Shown in pieces: positions 9,204 through 18,363 of a DNA stretch of 64,000 bases. The stretch comes from Chlorobiota bacterium (GTDB taxonomy: Bacteria > Bacteroidota > Ignavibacteria > OLB7). A program made the position numbers and the translations under genes. The stretch covers positions 533,001-597,000 of the forward strand of contig CP065014.1 in NCBI GenBank assembly GCA_016700335.1. Direction: 5' to 3'. Position 1 is the first letter of the stretch, and each line of letters opens with the position of its first letter. The notes beneath the pieces were generated by a model, which was not told where the DNA came from, did not search any database, and worked only from the letters and a program-made list of their open reading frames with translations.

Positions 9204-9625
9204 TTTATTAAAGCTACAACTTTTATTTCAATCAATAAATTTTTGTGTGGTAATTGGTGAACAGCTACAGTGGTTCTTGAAGGACCAGTATATGAATCAA
9301 AAAATTCGTTGTAGGCTTCATTATAATGTTTATAATCTTCCATATTAATTAGGAAAGTTGTTAAATCTACAATGTTTTCTAGATCAGCACCAGCAAGTTT
9401 TAAAATCTTTTTTATGTTATTAATAACAGCTCTAGTTTGTACTTTAATATCAAGTTCCACAGTTCCATCTTCATTTATTTTTACGCCATCATGAGTATTA
9501 TCTTCTTTTCTTGAAGAAACACCAGATACATAAATGAACCCATTTGCAATTCTTGCATGAGGGTAATTAGCTAATGCTTGTGCACCTGATTTTAAAAATA
9601 CTGGTTTTCCGTTTTTATTGGTCAT
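9194..9625 (-). CDS. RidA family enamine/imine deaminase-like protein
   Basis: Small cytosolic trimer of the RidA/YjgF/UK114 family, which hydrolyses reactive enamine/imine intermediates of PLP enzymes. Supporting features are the FIYVSGVSS strand, repeated Val/Ile around the helix RAVINNIKKILKLAGADLENIV, and the C-terminal GPSRTTVAVHQLP followed by a glutamate in LLIEIKVVAL. The Arg in PSRTTV is the expected carboxylate-binding residue. The length of 143 aa and an N-terminus extended by about 15 residues resemble the 2-aminomuconate deaminase-like branch more than archetypal RidA; substrate is uncertain. Confidence 0.88.
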   Translation of the reverse strand: MTNKNGKPVFLKSGAQALANYPHARIANGFIYVSGVSSRKEDNTHDGVKINEDGTVELDIKVQTRAVINNIKKILKLAGADLENIVDLTTFLINMEDYKHYNEAYNEFFDSYTGPSRTTVAVHQLPHKNLLIEIKVVALINHL

Positions 9626-9781
9626 TAAAAAATTTCTATTAGAATTTTAATTGAAACTATATTCATGGAGAATAAATATCTTTTACAAAAATAATCTAAA
9701 AAGTATTTTTATTTCTTTTTTAAAATTGAAATTTTGAAATATTTAAATAATTACAACAATTAAGAAATTAATTTAATTAAA

Positions 9782-10666
9782 ATGAAAATAGGTAATTACA
9801 TTGTAGATATTATTGAAACTTGTAAGTTCTCATTAGATGGGGGAGCAATGTTTGGAGTGGTCCCAAAAAATCTTTGGAGCAAAGCATATCCTCATTTTGA
9901 TGATCAAAATAGAATTGATATGTCTGCTAGAGCATTACTAATAAGAGGTAATGGAAAAACTATTTTAGTAGATTCTGGATGTGGACACAAGATGCCAGAT
10001 AAATTAAATAAAATTTATAATCTAGATTATTCTGAGTATACTTTAAAAAATGAATTAAAGAAAAAAGGTGTTGACCCACAAGATGTAACCGATTTTATTT
10101 ATACACATTTACATTTTGATCATGCAGGTGGTTCAACTTTTTTAAATGATAAAGGGGAAGTTGAACCTATGTTCCCCAATGCAAAGCATTATGTACAAAC
10201 TGAACAACTAAAATGGGCTCGTAATCCAAGTGATAAAGATAGAGCTAGTTTTATGCAAGATAATTGGGAACCAGTTATTAGTTGGGGTTTAATAGAGGAA
10301 TTAGAAGGTATTAGCGAAGTATTACCAGGAATAGAAGTTCGTCCTCTTTATGGTCACACTCAGGCAATGCAAATAGTTATAATAAAAGATACAAATCAAA
10401 TAAACAATAGCAATAATGGTTTGGTTTATTGTGCAGATTTAATTCCAACATCAGCTCATTTATCATTACCTTACATAATGGGTTATGATAATTTTCCATT
10501 AACAACATTAGATGAAAAAAAATTTTTTATTCGAGAAGCATTTGAAAACAATTGGTTATTATGTTTTGAACATGACCCTTATACACAAGCAATTAGTTTA
10601 TCACATTCGGAAAAAGGATTTTCAATTCATGAAAAAGTAGAAATCAACGATAATAATTTAAGTTAA
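9782..10666 (+). CDS. metallo-beta-lactamase-fold hydrolase
   Basis: Cytosolic dinuclear-metal hydrolase, 294 aa with no signal peptide. The motif THLHFDHAGG (HxHxDH) is near residue 112, GHTQAMQIV supplies the third-site histidine, CADLIP the bridging aspartate, and the final histidine is in CFEHDP. This arrangement matches the MBL-fold branch that includes lactonases and quorum-quenching enzymes (the AidC/AttM-like layout), but the substrate cannot be read from sequence. It is transcribed divergently from RidA, and a bidirectional terminator separates it from the RCC1 gene. Confidence 0.85.
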   Translation: MKIGNYIVDIIETCKFSLDGGAMFGVVPKNLWSKAYPHFDDQNRIDMSARALLIRGNGKTILVDSGCGHKMPDKLNKIYNLDYSEYTLKNELKKKGVDPQDVTDFIYTHLHFDHAGGSTFLNDKGEVEPMFPNAKHYVQTEQLKWARNPSDKDRASFMQDNWEPVISWGLIEELEGISEVLPGIEVRPLYGHTQAMQIVIIKDTNQINNSNNGLVYCADLIPTSAHLSLPYIMGYDNFPLTTLDEKKFFIREAFENNWLLCFEHDPYTQAISLSHSEKGFSIHEKVEINDNNLS

Positions 10667-10672
10667 AAAAAA

Positions 10673-10705
10673 TCCTTGAAATTAAATTTTCAAGGAATTT
10701 CTTTT
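10673..10705. terminator. bidirectional intrinsic terminator
   Basis: Arms TCCTTGAAA (10673-10681) and TTTCAAGGA (10688-10696) pair perfectly around a 6-base loop. An A-run precedes and a T-rich run follows, so it works for both the hydrolase gene (+) and the RCC1 gene (-). Confidence 0.85.
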
Positions 10706-10722
10706 ATAAAAATTTACAAAGG

Positions 10723-12714
10723 TTACTTTATAACTTTAAGTATTTTATTTAGAATAATTCCATTTGAAATAAATCTTATATTATAAGTACCAGATTGAAT
10801 ATCTGTTAAACTAACATTCTGAGAATGCTTACCAACTTTTTCATACCCCTCAAAAAGAGTACTTATATGTTTACCATTTACATCGAATAAAAATATTTTA
10901 ACTAAACCATCTTCTAAAATTGAGTAATTAATACTCGTTTCAGAATTTGCAGGATTTGGGTTTGCTTGATATAATTCAGTCATTGAATTATTAACATTTG
11001 CAAGATTCACTCTGCAAGATGCTATATGCCTTTTACTACCATCAATTGTTATTTCAACTAATTTATAATCAATAATATTATCATTTTCTGCTAATGTTAT
11101 ATCATCTTGAAATTCATAATTTTGAGGTGTTGAAGTTGAACCACTTCCCTTAACAAGTTGAATAATACCCCATTCGTTTTCCAGCTTAGTTTTTCTAGAT
11201 AATTCAAAGTAAGCACAATTAGATTCAGATGCTGTTTTCCAATTAATTTTAATATTGTTTTTGTTGATTGCTTCTGCAGTAAAAAGAGTTAACTCAACTG
11301 GTAGCAAAACATCATTACAAGAACCATCTTTTACATTTACTGGTCTTACTTGGTTAATTGCAGAATTACAATCACCTAAAGCACCAGAAATTAATATGTT
11401 AAATTTTGGTCTTGGATAATCATCTCCACCCCATGAATAAACTTCACCATGTTTATCAATTGCATAACTTGAAGCATAACCTGTTCCAATTGTTAATATT
11501 GGGTTTGATAATAACTCACCTAAAAATGCAGAACCTTGATAAGTTCCTGATCTAACTTGTACAGGAAGTTCTCTATTTGAAGTTGTACCATTACCCAATT
11601 GTCCACCAGGATTCCAACCAGTAGCATAAACTTTTCCACTTAAAGTTAAGAAAAGAGTATGAGCACGACCACCAGCAACTTGAACAATAAAGTCTGATGG
11701 AGAATCACCAATATATGTTCCAGGATAATCACCCGCTAATGGTCTCATTGGATAATTTTTATTTACCATTGTATTATCTCCTAATGTACCATAGAAGTTA
11801 TATCCCCAAGCAAAAAGTTTGTGTTTACTTGTAAGAACAAAAGCATTGTTTTCAGAAGCAAAAATTTTAACAACTTTATCAGTTGTATCATCACCAAGGA
11901 ATATATTCCCACCATAAGCACCACTTATAACTTGAACTGGTGTTAACCTTGAAGTATCTGTGCCATCACCTAATTCTCCATTATAATTTGTACCCCAAGA
12001 ATAAACTAAACCATTTGAAGTAAGAGCATAACCAGAATTACTACCTGCGGCAATTTGGATTATCTTATTAGAAGCAGCATCACCAAGAAAATTTGTTCCA
12101 GGGTAAGTACCTTTTAAAACTCTTTTTGGTGAATGGTATTCAATAACATCGCCAGTACCTAATTGACCTTCACTATTAAAGCCCCAAGAGTAAACTTCAC
12201 CAAGTTCAGAAAGAGCATAACTAGCATCACCATAAGCAATTACACTTATTATTTTATTCAATGAATCATCTCCTAAATAATTTGTACCAGGGTAATCTCC
12301 TTTTAAAACTCTAACAGGTAACCATTTATCAGAAGTTGAATTAACACCTAATCTACCATTACCGTTATTTCCCCAAGAAAAAACTTCACCTTTTTCTGTT
12401 AAAGCTAAACCATGAAACTCTGCAATTGAAATTGAGAACACTCTATTTGAATTATTGTCTCCAAGAAATGCTGAACCATTATATGCACCTTTAAAAACAG
12501 GGTACATATAATCTCTGCTTATGGATGTGCTATCTCCAAGCTGACCAAAATGATTATCTCCCCAAGTTTGAACAATGTAATTCTGGTCAATTAATGCCCC
12601 AAAATGTGCATCACCAGATGTTAATCTAAAGTTTTGAGAGGTAGCTTTAAAAGAGCAAAAGCAATATGCAATAATAGCAAATGTAAGTTTTGTAAAAAGA
12701 AACTTCTGTTTCAT
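10723..12714 (-). CDS. secreted RCC1-repeat propeller protein with T9SS tail
   Basis: 663-aa predicted surface or extracellular protein. After a signal peptide, seven units repeat the RCC1 core (WGDNHFGQLG, WGNNGNGRLG, WGFNSEGQLG, WGTNYNGELG, WGYNFYGTLG, TGWNPGGQLG and a decayed last one). Each is followed by a conserved insert like GxYxGxxFLGDxxxNKI, giving a period of ~65 residues, consistent with one seven-bladed propeller. A T9SS-cargo linker (LTLFTAEAINKNNIKINWKT..) leads to a C-terminal sorting domain (NPNPANSETSINYSI, FDVNGK, SGTYNIRFI, KILKVIK). RCC1 propellers usually bind proteins; the partner here is unknown. Confidence 0.87.
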   Translation of the reverse strand: MKQKFLFTKLTFAIIAYCFCSFKATSQNFRLTSGDAHFGALIDQNYIVQTWGDNHFGQLGDSTSISRDYMYPVFKGAYNGSAFLGDNNSNRVFSISIAEFHGLALTEKGEVFSWGNNGNGRLGVNSTSDKWLPVRVLKGDYPGTNYLGDDSLNKIISVIAYGDASYALSELGEVYSWGFNSEGQLGTGDVIEYHSPKRVLKGTYPGTNFLGDAASNKIIQIAAGSNSGYALTSNGLVYSWGTNYNGELGDGTDTSRLTPVQVISGAYGGNIFLGDDTTDKVVKIFASENNAFVLTSKHKLFAWGYNFYGTLGDNTMVNKNYPMRPLAGDYPGTYIGDSPSDFIVQVAGGRAHTLFLTLSGKVYATGWNPGGQLGNGTTSNRELPVQVRSGTYQGSAFLGELLSNPILTIGTGYASSYAIDKHGEVYSWGGDDYPRPKFNILISGALGDCNSAINQVRPVNVKDGSCNDVLLPVELTLFTAEAINKNNIKINWKTASESNCAYFELSRKTKLENEWGIIQLVKGSGSTSTPQNYEFQDDITLAENDNIIDYKLVEITIDGSKRHIASCRVNLANVNNSMTELYQANPNPANSETSINYSILEDGLVKIFLFDVNGKHISTLFEGYEKVGKHSQNVSLTDIQSGTYNIRFISNGIILNKILKVIK

Positions 12715-12879
12715 AAATTATCAATTTTAATTGTTTTTAAACTTATTTCATTGCTAATATAGTTAGATGGAATAAGTACAATTAACTTTATAGGGTAACA
12801 ATATGTAACTTAAAGAGATTGAATTCAAATTCAAAAGATGCGGGTGGGTAATTATAAAAAATGAAGATTAAATTAAGAA

Positions 12880-13176
12880 TTACTTTTTTACTTTATCTAT
12901 TAAACGGTTAGAACTATCAAACATTTCTCTCAAACTATTTGAGTTTTTACTCAAATTTTCTAGCTGTAAATTAAATTCAATTCTGTTTTTGTATCCATTA
13001 TTTTTAATTATACTATCAATAGCATAATTAGATCTTATTGAATCAAATTTATATATTTGTTGAACTAATAAAATATCTGAAATTGTTTGAGACACTTTCC
13101 ATTTTTCTTTTTCTGAAATAGAGTTTTCTCCGCAAGATGGAATTAATAGAAATAATATTGAAAATAATACTTTCAT
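12880..13176 (-). CDS. small DUF4296-like lipoprotein
   Basis: 98 residues with a lipoprotein signal ending LIPSC (Cys 15). The mature part is helical and charged, with a KWKVSQTISDILLVQQIYKFDS segment that resembles the DUF4296 family of small Bacteroidota lipoproteins; that assignment is tentative. It lies downstream of rpmF on the same strand, but a terminator intervenes, so it probably has its own promoter. Confidence 0.6.
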   Translation of the reverse strand: MKVLFSILFLLIPSCGENSISEKEKWKVSQTISDILLVQQIYKFDSIRSNYAIDSIIKNNGYKNRIEFNLQLENLSKNSNSLREMFDSSNRLIDKVKK

Positions 13177-13289
13177 TACTTTATTAATAAAATGGTTTAT
13201 ATATTAAAGATAGCATCAAATAAATTAGAAAATAATTAATAACTAAATTATAATAATAGTAAAATAAAGTAATAGTTAGCATTTTAAAA

Positions 13290-13326
13290 CAAAAAAAAAT
13301 CGCAACTAAATAAATAATTGCGATTT
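13290..13326 (-). terminator. intrinsic terminator of the yceD-rpmF operon
   Basis: On the minus strand AAATCGCAA and TTGCGATTT pair over 9 bp (13297-13305 with 13318-13326) around a 12-base loop and are followed by a run of nine Ts. It starts 17 bases after the rpmF stop codon. Confidence 0.85.
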
Positions 13327-13342
13327 ATAGTAAAAAAAATTC

Positions 13343-13528
13343 TTAAGTAGTCTCGGTAACGCTTAGTATAACTCTTCCATTATAATAACCACAAGCACGG
13401 CAAGCAGTATGATTTAATTTAGCTTCACTACATTTTGGGCACTTACCAAATGAAGGAGCAGTTAATTTATAGTGCGTTCTGCGCTTATCTCTGCGAGACT
13501 TAGAATGTCTTCTCTTTGGATTTGGCAT
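13343..13528 (-). CDS. rpmF: 50S ribosomal protein L32
   Basis: 61-residue ribosomal protein of the large subunit. The basic N-terminus MPNPKRRHSKSRRDKRR is diagnostic, and the zinc ribbon is intact with Cys 30, 33, 43 and 46 (CPKC and CRAC), so this is the zinc-binding form. It follows the YceD-like gene by 54 bases in the usual bacterial order. The fatty-acid genes plsX and fabH, which often follow, are absent here. Confidence 0.97.
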   Translation of the reverse strand: MPNPKRRHSKSRRDKRRTHYKLTAPSFGKCPKCSEAKLNHTACRACGYYNGRVILSVTETT

Positions 13529-13582
13529 CTTATTGTGTTAGTTTAATTTATAAAATATTTTTTTTAATCTAAAGTAATAATA

Positions 13583-14131
13583 TCATTTTTTTAATTCCAA
13601 TAACTTAGCCCATCTTGGATCAATTTGCGTATTTTCACAACTGCACTTATTGATATTTAAATCAACCCCACAGTGTTGGCAAAGCCCTTTGCAATCTTCC
13701 TTACATAAATTTTTAAGTGGAGTAGATGTCAAAAAAACATCTTTTACATCCTCATCTAAAATTAACATATTTGTTTCAGGAGGTAAAAACCTATATTCAT
13801 CATTTTCAGCATCTTCATCATTCCCAACTCCCATCAACTTTGAATGCCTGCTATTCACATTTTCTAAAACATAACATATGTTAAAAAATTCTTCAACTAA
13901 ATTTGTAAATTCAATAAGGCATCTATCACACTCATTTAATCTGTTACCCTTAACTTTGCAAGATACAAAAAATTGGTTTGATACTCTTTTTACAGAAACA
14001 TCTAATTCAATTTTTTCTGAAAAATTTTCTAACGATAAATCCTTTGCATTGCAAGTTATTTTATAAGTATGCTCACCTTCACTTTGGTTAGAGATATTTA
14101 TTTCAATAAAACTTTTATTCAAGGATTCCAT
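13583..14131 (-). CDS. YceD/DUF177 family protein
   Basis: 182-aa cytosolic protein of the DUF177 (YceD) family, which in bacteria almost always precedes rpmF and is linked to 23S rRNA accumulation; the exact mechanism is not known to me. Visible features are VKGNRLNECDRCLIEF in the middle and the C-terminal LCKEDCKGLCQHCGVDLN with a following CSC, an intact multi-cysteine metal-binding pattern. The N-terminal half is beta-rich. A strong Bacteroidota-type promoter sits about 45 bases upstream and serves the pair. Confidence 0.9.
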   Translation of the reverse strand: MESLNKSFIEINISNQSEGEHTYKITCNAKDLSLENFSEKIELDVSVKRVSNQFFVSCKVKGNRLNECDRCLIEFTNLVEEFFNICYVLENVNSRHSKLMGVGNDEDAENDEYRFLPPETNMLILDEDVKDVFLTSTPLKNLCKEDCKGLCQHCGVDLNINKCSCENTQIDPRWAKLLELKK

Positions 14132-14173
14132 AACAATCTAAACCTAATTAGTCTGATAGTAAAAATTGGACTG

Positions 14174-14204
14174 CAAAAATAAGTTTTTTTTTCGCAAACA
14201 ACAA
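14174..14204 (-). promoter_or_regulatory. Bacteroidota-type promoter for yceD-rpmF
   Basis: On the minus strand the -7 box TATTTTTG (14174-14181) is preceded after exactly 17 bases by TTG (14199-14201), with another TTG directly before it. This matches the Bacteroidota consensus TTG-N17-23-TAnnTTTG. Transcription would start near 14168, giving a leader of about 35 bases. Confidence 0.75.
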
Positions 14205-14210
14205 AAGATA

Positions 14211-16127
14211 ATGAAAGAAATTATTTTTAATAAAAAATTGATGTCGTTTTATAAGGTAATAATTTTACCTTTATTTTTAATTTTCATTGGTTCTTGTGAT
14301 ATGAGTGAAGACCCTGGATTACTTAATCCACCTGTTGCAGATAGTACTTACACAAGATGTGTTAACTTGTCAGATGGGGCTAATATAGATATGCAATTAT
14401 CTGGAAGTTATCTTGGAAAAAATATCTCATATTTATCTTCAACTCCACATAAATCCGCAACAACAAATCAAATTTCTTATGGAATAATTACAAAAGGTAA
14501 TCGAACTGACACTCTTATTAGGAAAATTCTTAATAAAAGTGTCATTATAACTTACTTTGTATTTAATGCTAAAGATTCAGTTTCAATAACAGAAGTGCAA
14601 TCTAATAAACAAGAGAAAACTGATTTAGCTAGTAGAAACCGTGGTAAAATTGTATTCATTCAAGGGATAAATGATTCAAGTCAATATCTAATTAAATCGG
14701 GTTGTCAGAGTGGTGGTATATTGTTTAATAATTTACCAAAGGGTGGAGTCTCTTATCAAGAAGTTACCCCTGGAACTCAATCTTTATACTTAATCAAAAG
14801 TGAAAATCCGAAGCCAATAACAAATGCAGAATTCAAAATTAGTAATGGTGAAATTTTATATTTAATTTCATCTTTAGTTAATGGCAAACAACAATTGTAT
14901 ATACTTCAATCAGAAATTTCAAATAAGTTAACATCTTTACAAGTATGTGATAGTGTTAAAAGCTCACAAAGTAATTTAAGGTTTATAAATACCACATCAG
15001 ATTCAATAGATATTTCCATTAAAATTAAAGGAGATGTAACTGACTTACTCTCTAACTTGAAATTTTTAGATTCCAAGGAGGTTAGCACTACAGCTTGTAA
15101 AAATATTAACGGGGATACATTAGAGGTTTCTAACTCAAAAGGGAAATATTCTATACCAGTTAAATTTGATGTTGGTAAAGACTATTTGTGTTTCATTTCA
15201 GGGAATTCCGAAAATTTTTCATTTTCATTAATTGAAAGAAATGTTTTAAATACCAGCACAAATTTATACCTATTAAATTGTATTAATCCAGATACAGTTT
15301 CATTAACATTTGGATCTGGTTCTCCATCAGGCATCCCTGAAGGACTAAGACCATTTCCTGATGCAATAACAGGAAGAATATCTAATCCTATAATAATTCC
15401 AATCGGAAATTATCCTCTAATTTTTAACAATTCATCTTCAAACAAATTTATCAAAGGTGGGTTTTACAAATTTAACATAGGAACATTTATTTTAACACTA
15501 ATAAATATTAACAATAATCCAAGCATAGTAGTTTTTGATATGTTAGGTAAACCTAACAGTATTATAAGCTACGGAATACAATCCCAATTTTTCAACTTGT
15601 ACACCGATACTAGTGCATTATTTGAAATTAGTGGAGTAAAGTTATCACCAATACCTTATAGGTATGCAACAACAACTTTAATTCCAGTTACTCAAGAAAT
15701 TATAAAATCAAATTTAGGTGATACCACTTTTTCACCAACATCACATAGTTACACTATTGGTACAATTGGCAAAGGTGAATCTAAAGATCTGTTAGTAATT
15801 CCATCTACAAATGACATAGTTGAAAGTAATAAATCAAAAATTAGAATAATAAATGGAATTATTGGTGTTGATCAATTAGCATTTAGAGCAAGTTCAAATA
15901 CGGCAGATCCAGTTGTTCTAGATTATAAAAAACCAAGTTTTAATTTCACTTTTGATTCTAAAAAATATTCATTCTTTTTTACCAAAAGTGCAACAGATAC
16001 AACTATTGTTGGTAGAATTGATGGTTTAGAATTTAGATCTGGTAAACAATATTTAATGATACTCGCTCATTCAAAAAACAAGACTGACTTGTTGCCCTAT
16101 TCAACATTATTGCTTCAAGAAAATTAA
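14211..16127 (+). CDS. large lipoprotein with DUF4397-like repeats
   Basis: Predicted lipid-anchored envelope protein of ~638 aa. The signal segment FYKVIILPLFLIFIGSC supplies a lipobox Cys. I start at ATG 14211; ATG 14241 (MSFYK) is also possible and TTG 14166 unlikely. The body is all-beta with several related units, e.g. LRFINTTSDSIDISIKI, LYLLNCINPDTVSLTFGSG and IRIINGIIGVDQLAFRASS, each resembling the strand pair at the start of DUF4397 domains. No sorting domain is seen at the C-terminus. Function is unknown. It is divergent from yceD and followed at 51 bases by a DUF58 gene. Confidence 0.7.
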   Translation: MKEIIFNKKLMSFYKVIILPLFLIFIGSCDMSEDPGLLNPPVADSTYTRCVNLSDGANIDMQLSGSYLGKNISYLSSTPHKSATTNQISYGIITKGNRTDTLIRKILNKSVIITYFVFNAKDSVSITEVQSNKQEKTDLASRNRGKIVFIQGINDSSQYLIKSGCQSGGILFNNLPKGGVSYQEVTPGTQSLYLIKSENPKPITNAEFKISNGEILYLISSLVNGKQQLYILQSEISNKLTSLQVCDSVKSSQSNLRFINTTSDSIDISIKIKGDVTDLLSNLKFLDSKEVSTTACKNINGDTLEVSNSKGKYSIPVKFDVGKDYLCFISGNSENFSFSLIERNVLNTSTNLYLLNCINPDTVSLTFGSGSPSGIPEGLRPFPDAITGRISNPIIIPIGNYPLIFNNSSSNKFIKGGFYKFNIGTFILTLININNNPSIVVFDMLGKPNSIISYGIQSQFFNLYTDTSALFEISGVKLSPIPYRYATTTLIPVTQEIIKSNLGDTTFSPTSHSYTIGTIGKGESKDLLVIPSTNDIVESNKSKIRIINGIIGVDQLAFRASSNTADPVVLDYKKPSFNFTFDSKKYSFFFTKSATDTTIVGRIDGLEFRSGKQYLMILAHSKNKTDLLPYSTLLLQEN

Positions 16128-16178
16128 ATATATAAAATTTAATTTGATAAAGTAATTAAGCTAATTATTCAAAAACTT

Positions 16179-17075
16179 ATGGAATATCAAAAGTATCTAA
16201 ATCCTAGTATTGTTTCAAAAATATCTTCATTAGAACTAAAAGCAAAATATATTGTTGAAGGATTTATTATGGGATTACATAAGTCACCATTTCATGGATT
16301 TTCAGTAGAATTTGCAGAACATAGGCAGTATATGCCTGGCGATGAAATTAAGAGAATTGATTGGAAAATTTATGGTAAAACTAACAAGTTTTATGTAAAA
16401 CAATATGAAGAAGAGACTAATTTAAAATGTTATATAGTTTTAGATTCATCGGCTTCTATGGGTTATTGTTCAAATAAAAAATTACCTAATAAATTCGAGT
16501 ATGCACTTTCGCTTTCAGCTGCTTTTGCTTACTTAATGATTAAACAACAAGATGCCGTTGGTGCTGGAGTTTACAATAATAAGTTAAATAGTTTTCTCCC
16601 TGCTCATTCTAGATTAAACTACTTATCTGAAATTATGAAAGTACTTTCTGATGCTAAGCCAAGTAGTGGAACTATGTCTAGTAAAGCTTTAAATCTAATG
16701 GCTGAAAGAATTAAACGTAGAGGTCTTGTAATTGTAATTAGCGATTTTTTAGATGATATAAATGAGAGTATTTCAGCACTCAAACACTTTAGGCATAAAC
16801 AGAATGAAGTAATTGCAATACAACTTCTAGATCCATTAGAAAAATCTTTTAACTTTGATTACAATGCAACTTTTCGTGATATGGAAACTGGTGAACAAAT
16901 GGTTTCACAACCAAGTCAAATTAAAAATGATTATCAAATAACAATTAATAATTTTTTAAAAAAATTTAAAAAAGAATGTAGTAATTCAGGTATTGATTAT
17001 TTATTAATTGATACTTCAACTCCTTTTGATACAGCACTTACAGAGTATATCTCTAAAAGAAGAAAAATGTTATAA
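16179..17075 (+). CDS. DUF58 domain protein with von Willebrand A-like fold
   Basis: 298-aa cytosolic protein. The DUF58 signature is clear: FAEHRQYMPGDEIKRIDWKI, then YVKQYEEETN, followed by a VWA-like metal-binding DSSASMGY at about residue 92 and an ISDFLDD strand that supplies another acidic loop. DUF58 proteins typically work with MoxR-type AAA+ ATPases in maturation or stress pathways, but no moxR gene is in this window. It follows the large lipoprotein by 51 bases and precedes the DUF2279 gene by 61, so a small envelope operon is plausible. Confidence 0.88.
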   Translation: MEYQKYLNPSIVSKISSLELKAKYIVEGFIMGLHKSPFHGFSVEFAEHRQYMPGDEIKRIDWKIYGKTNKFYVKQYEEETNLKCYIVLDSSASMGYCSNKKLPNKFEYALSLSAAFAYLMIKQQDAVGAGVYNNKLNSFLPAHSRLNYLSEIMKVLSDAKPSSGTMSSKALNLMAERIKRRGLVIVISDFLDDINESISALKHFRHKQNEVIAIQLLDPLEKSFNFDYNATFRDMETGEQMVSQPSQIKNDYQITINNFLKKFKKECSNSGIDYLLIDTSTPFDTALTEYISKRRKML

Positions 17076-17136
17076 TTGTATATTTGTGTTAAAGTCTAAT
17101 TATAAATAATTAACAATATTTTTTGAATTATAAAAT

Positions 17137-18075
17137 ATGAATAGATTATGTTTCATAATATTTGGCACATTAATATTAAATATTAACCTAAATGCTCAAT
17201 TTAAAAATGAAGTTTTAACTTATAGTAAAGTTAATATGGATACTTTAAATAGTCAAATTAAATATGAAAGATTAATACCTGCAATATGCTTAACAGTTGG
17301 GTTCGTAATTTATTCTTTGTCTTCTCAAGCTCATTTTTATTCTGGAGCAGACACTTCATTTTATTTCAATTTTTATAATGATTGGAATTATGCTAAAGGA
17401 GCAGATAAATTTGGACATGCTTTTGCGGGATATTCACTCGCTTTAGGTACAAAAGAAATACTTCAATTTTCTGGTGTTGATACTGTAAGTTCACTTTGGC
17501 TTGGGGCTGGAGTTTCTATATTACATCAAACTCTAATAGAAGTTGAAGATGGGTTTATAACTGCAAAGGAAGGAATTGTGCCATATTTCGGATTTAGTTT
17601 CGGAGACCTTGGAGCAGATTTGGTTGGAGCTTTACTACCAGTTGCTCAACATTACTCCCCATTTTTTTCAAATGTAAGATACAAATTTTCAATAAATCCT
17701 TCTGATTTTATCAAAGGAAAATTTGAAGGAAAATATGAAAGATTTAAAGAAGCATCTCATGATTATGATAGTAAAAACAACTGGTTATCTTTTAGTGTTT
17801 ACGATAAACTTCCAGAATCTTTCAAAAATTATTATCCTAAATTCTTGAATTTAGCAATTGGAAACTCAGTGAAAAATGTAAGAGATAAAAATTGGGAATA
17901 TGTTGGTGGTGGGAATCATGAGTTATTTTTATCATTCGATTATGATATGGAAAAGTTGTTACCAGATGGAGCTGACTGGTGGATGGCAGTTAAAAAATTT
18001 CTAAACTTATATAAATATCCAGCCCCTTGTTTGAAAATTTATCCTGAATTAATATTTTATCCTATTAGGTTTTAA
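17137..18075 (+). CDS. DUF2279 (YfiM-like) envelope protein
   Basis: 312 residues with an N-terminal signal (CFIIFGTLILNINLNAQ). The DUF2279 core is recognisable: YAKGADKFGHAFAGYSLALG, a helix with LGAGVSILHQTLIEVEDGF, and FGFSFGDLGADLVGALLPV. The conserved Asp, His and Glu residues within hydrophobic helices suggest a membrane-embedded enzyme or structural protein, but no activity is known to me. The C-terminal third is beta-rich and may form part of an outer-membrane structure. Confidence 0.75.
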   Translation: MNRLCFIIFGTLILNINLNAQFKNEVLTYSKVNMDTLNSQIKYERLIPAICLTVGFVIYSLSSQAHFYSGADTSFYFNFYNDWNYAKGADKFGHAFAGYSLALGTKEILQFSGVDTVSSLWLGAGVSILHQTLIEVEDGFITAKEGIVPYFGFSFGDLGADLVGALLPVAQHYSPFFSNVRYKFSINPSDFIKGKFEGKYERFKEASHDYDSKNNWLSFSVYDKLPESFKNYYPKFLNLAIGNSVKNVRDKNWEYVGGGNHELFLSFDYDMEKLLPDGADWWMAVKKFLNLYKYPAPCLKIYPELIFYPIRF

Positions 18076-18363
18076 AATATTTTTCAAATTGGAATAATTC
18101 CTAATTATTACCCACATGAAAATCTTTTCATTAATCATTTCTTTATATAATCTTTAATTAATATGATTGAATTATATTAAATAAGTATAATCCAGATTAT
18201 GTAATATTTATTGTAATAATATGATTTTTAATTTTGAAATATAAGTTTATTTCAAAGTGCTTATTTTAAAATACAGCTTAATCAATATCTTGTGAGTTAA
18301 AACTTATTTAATTAAGTTCGCGTTGCAAATTTTACCGAATAAATTAATTACTTGTATCATTAA

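Noticed and set aside
10723..12714. DNA tandem repeat or CRISPR-like array
   Set aside because: The periodic signal is at protein level (RCC1 blades); the DNA units differ too much and are in frame.
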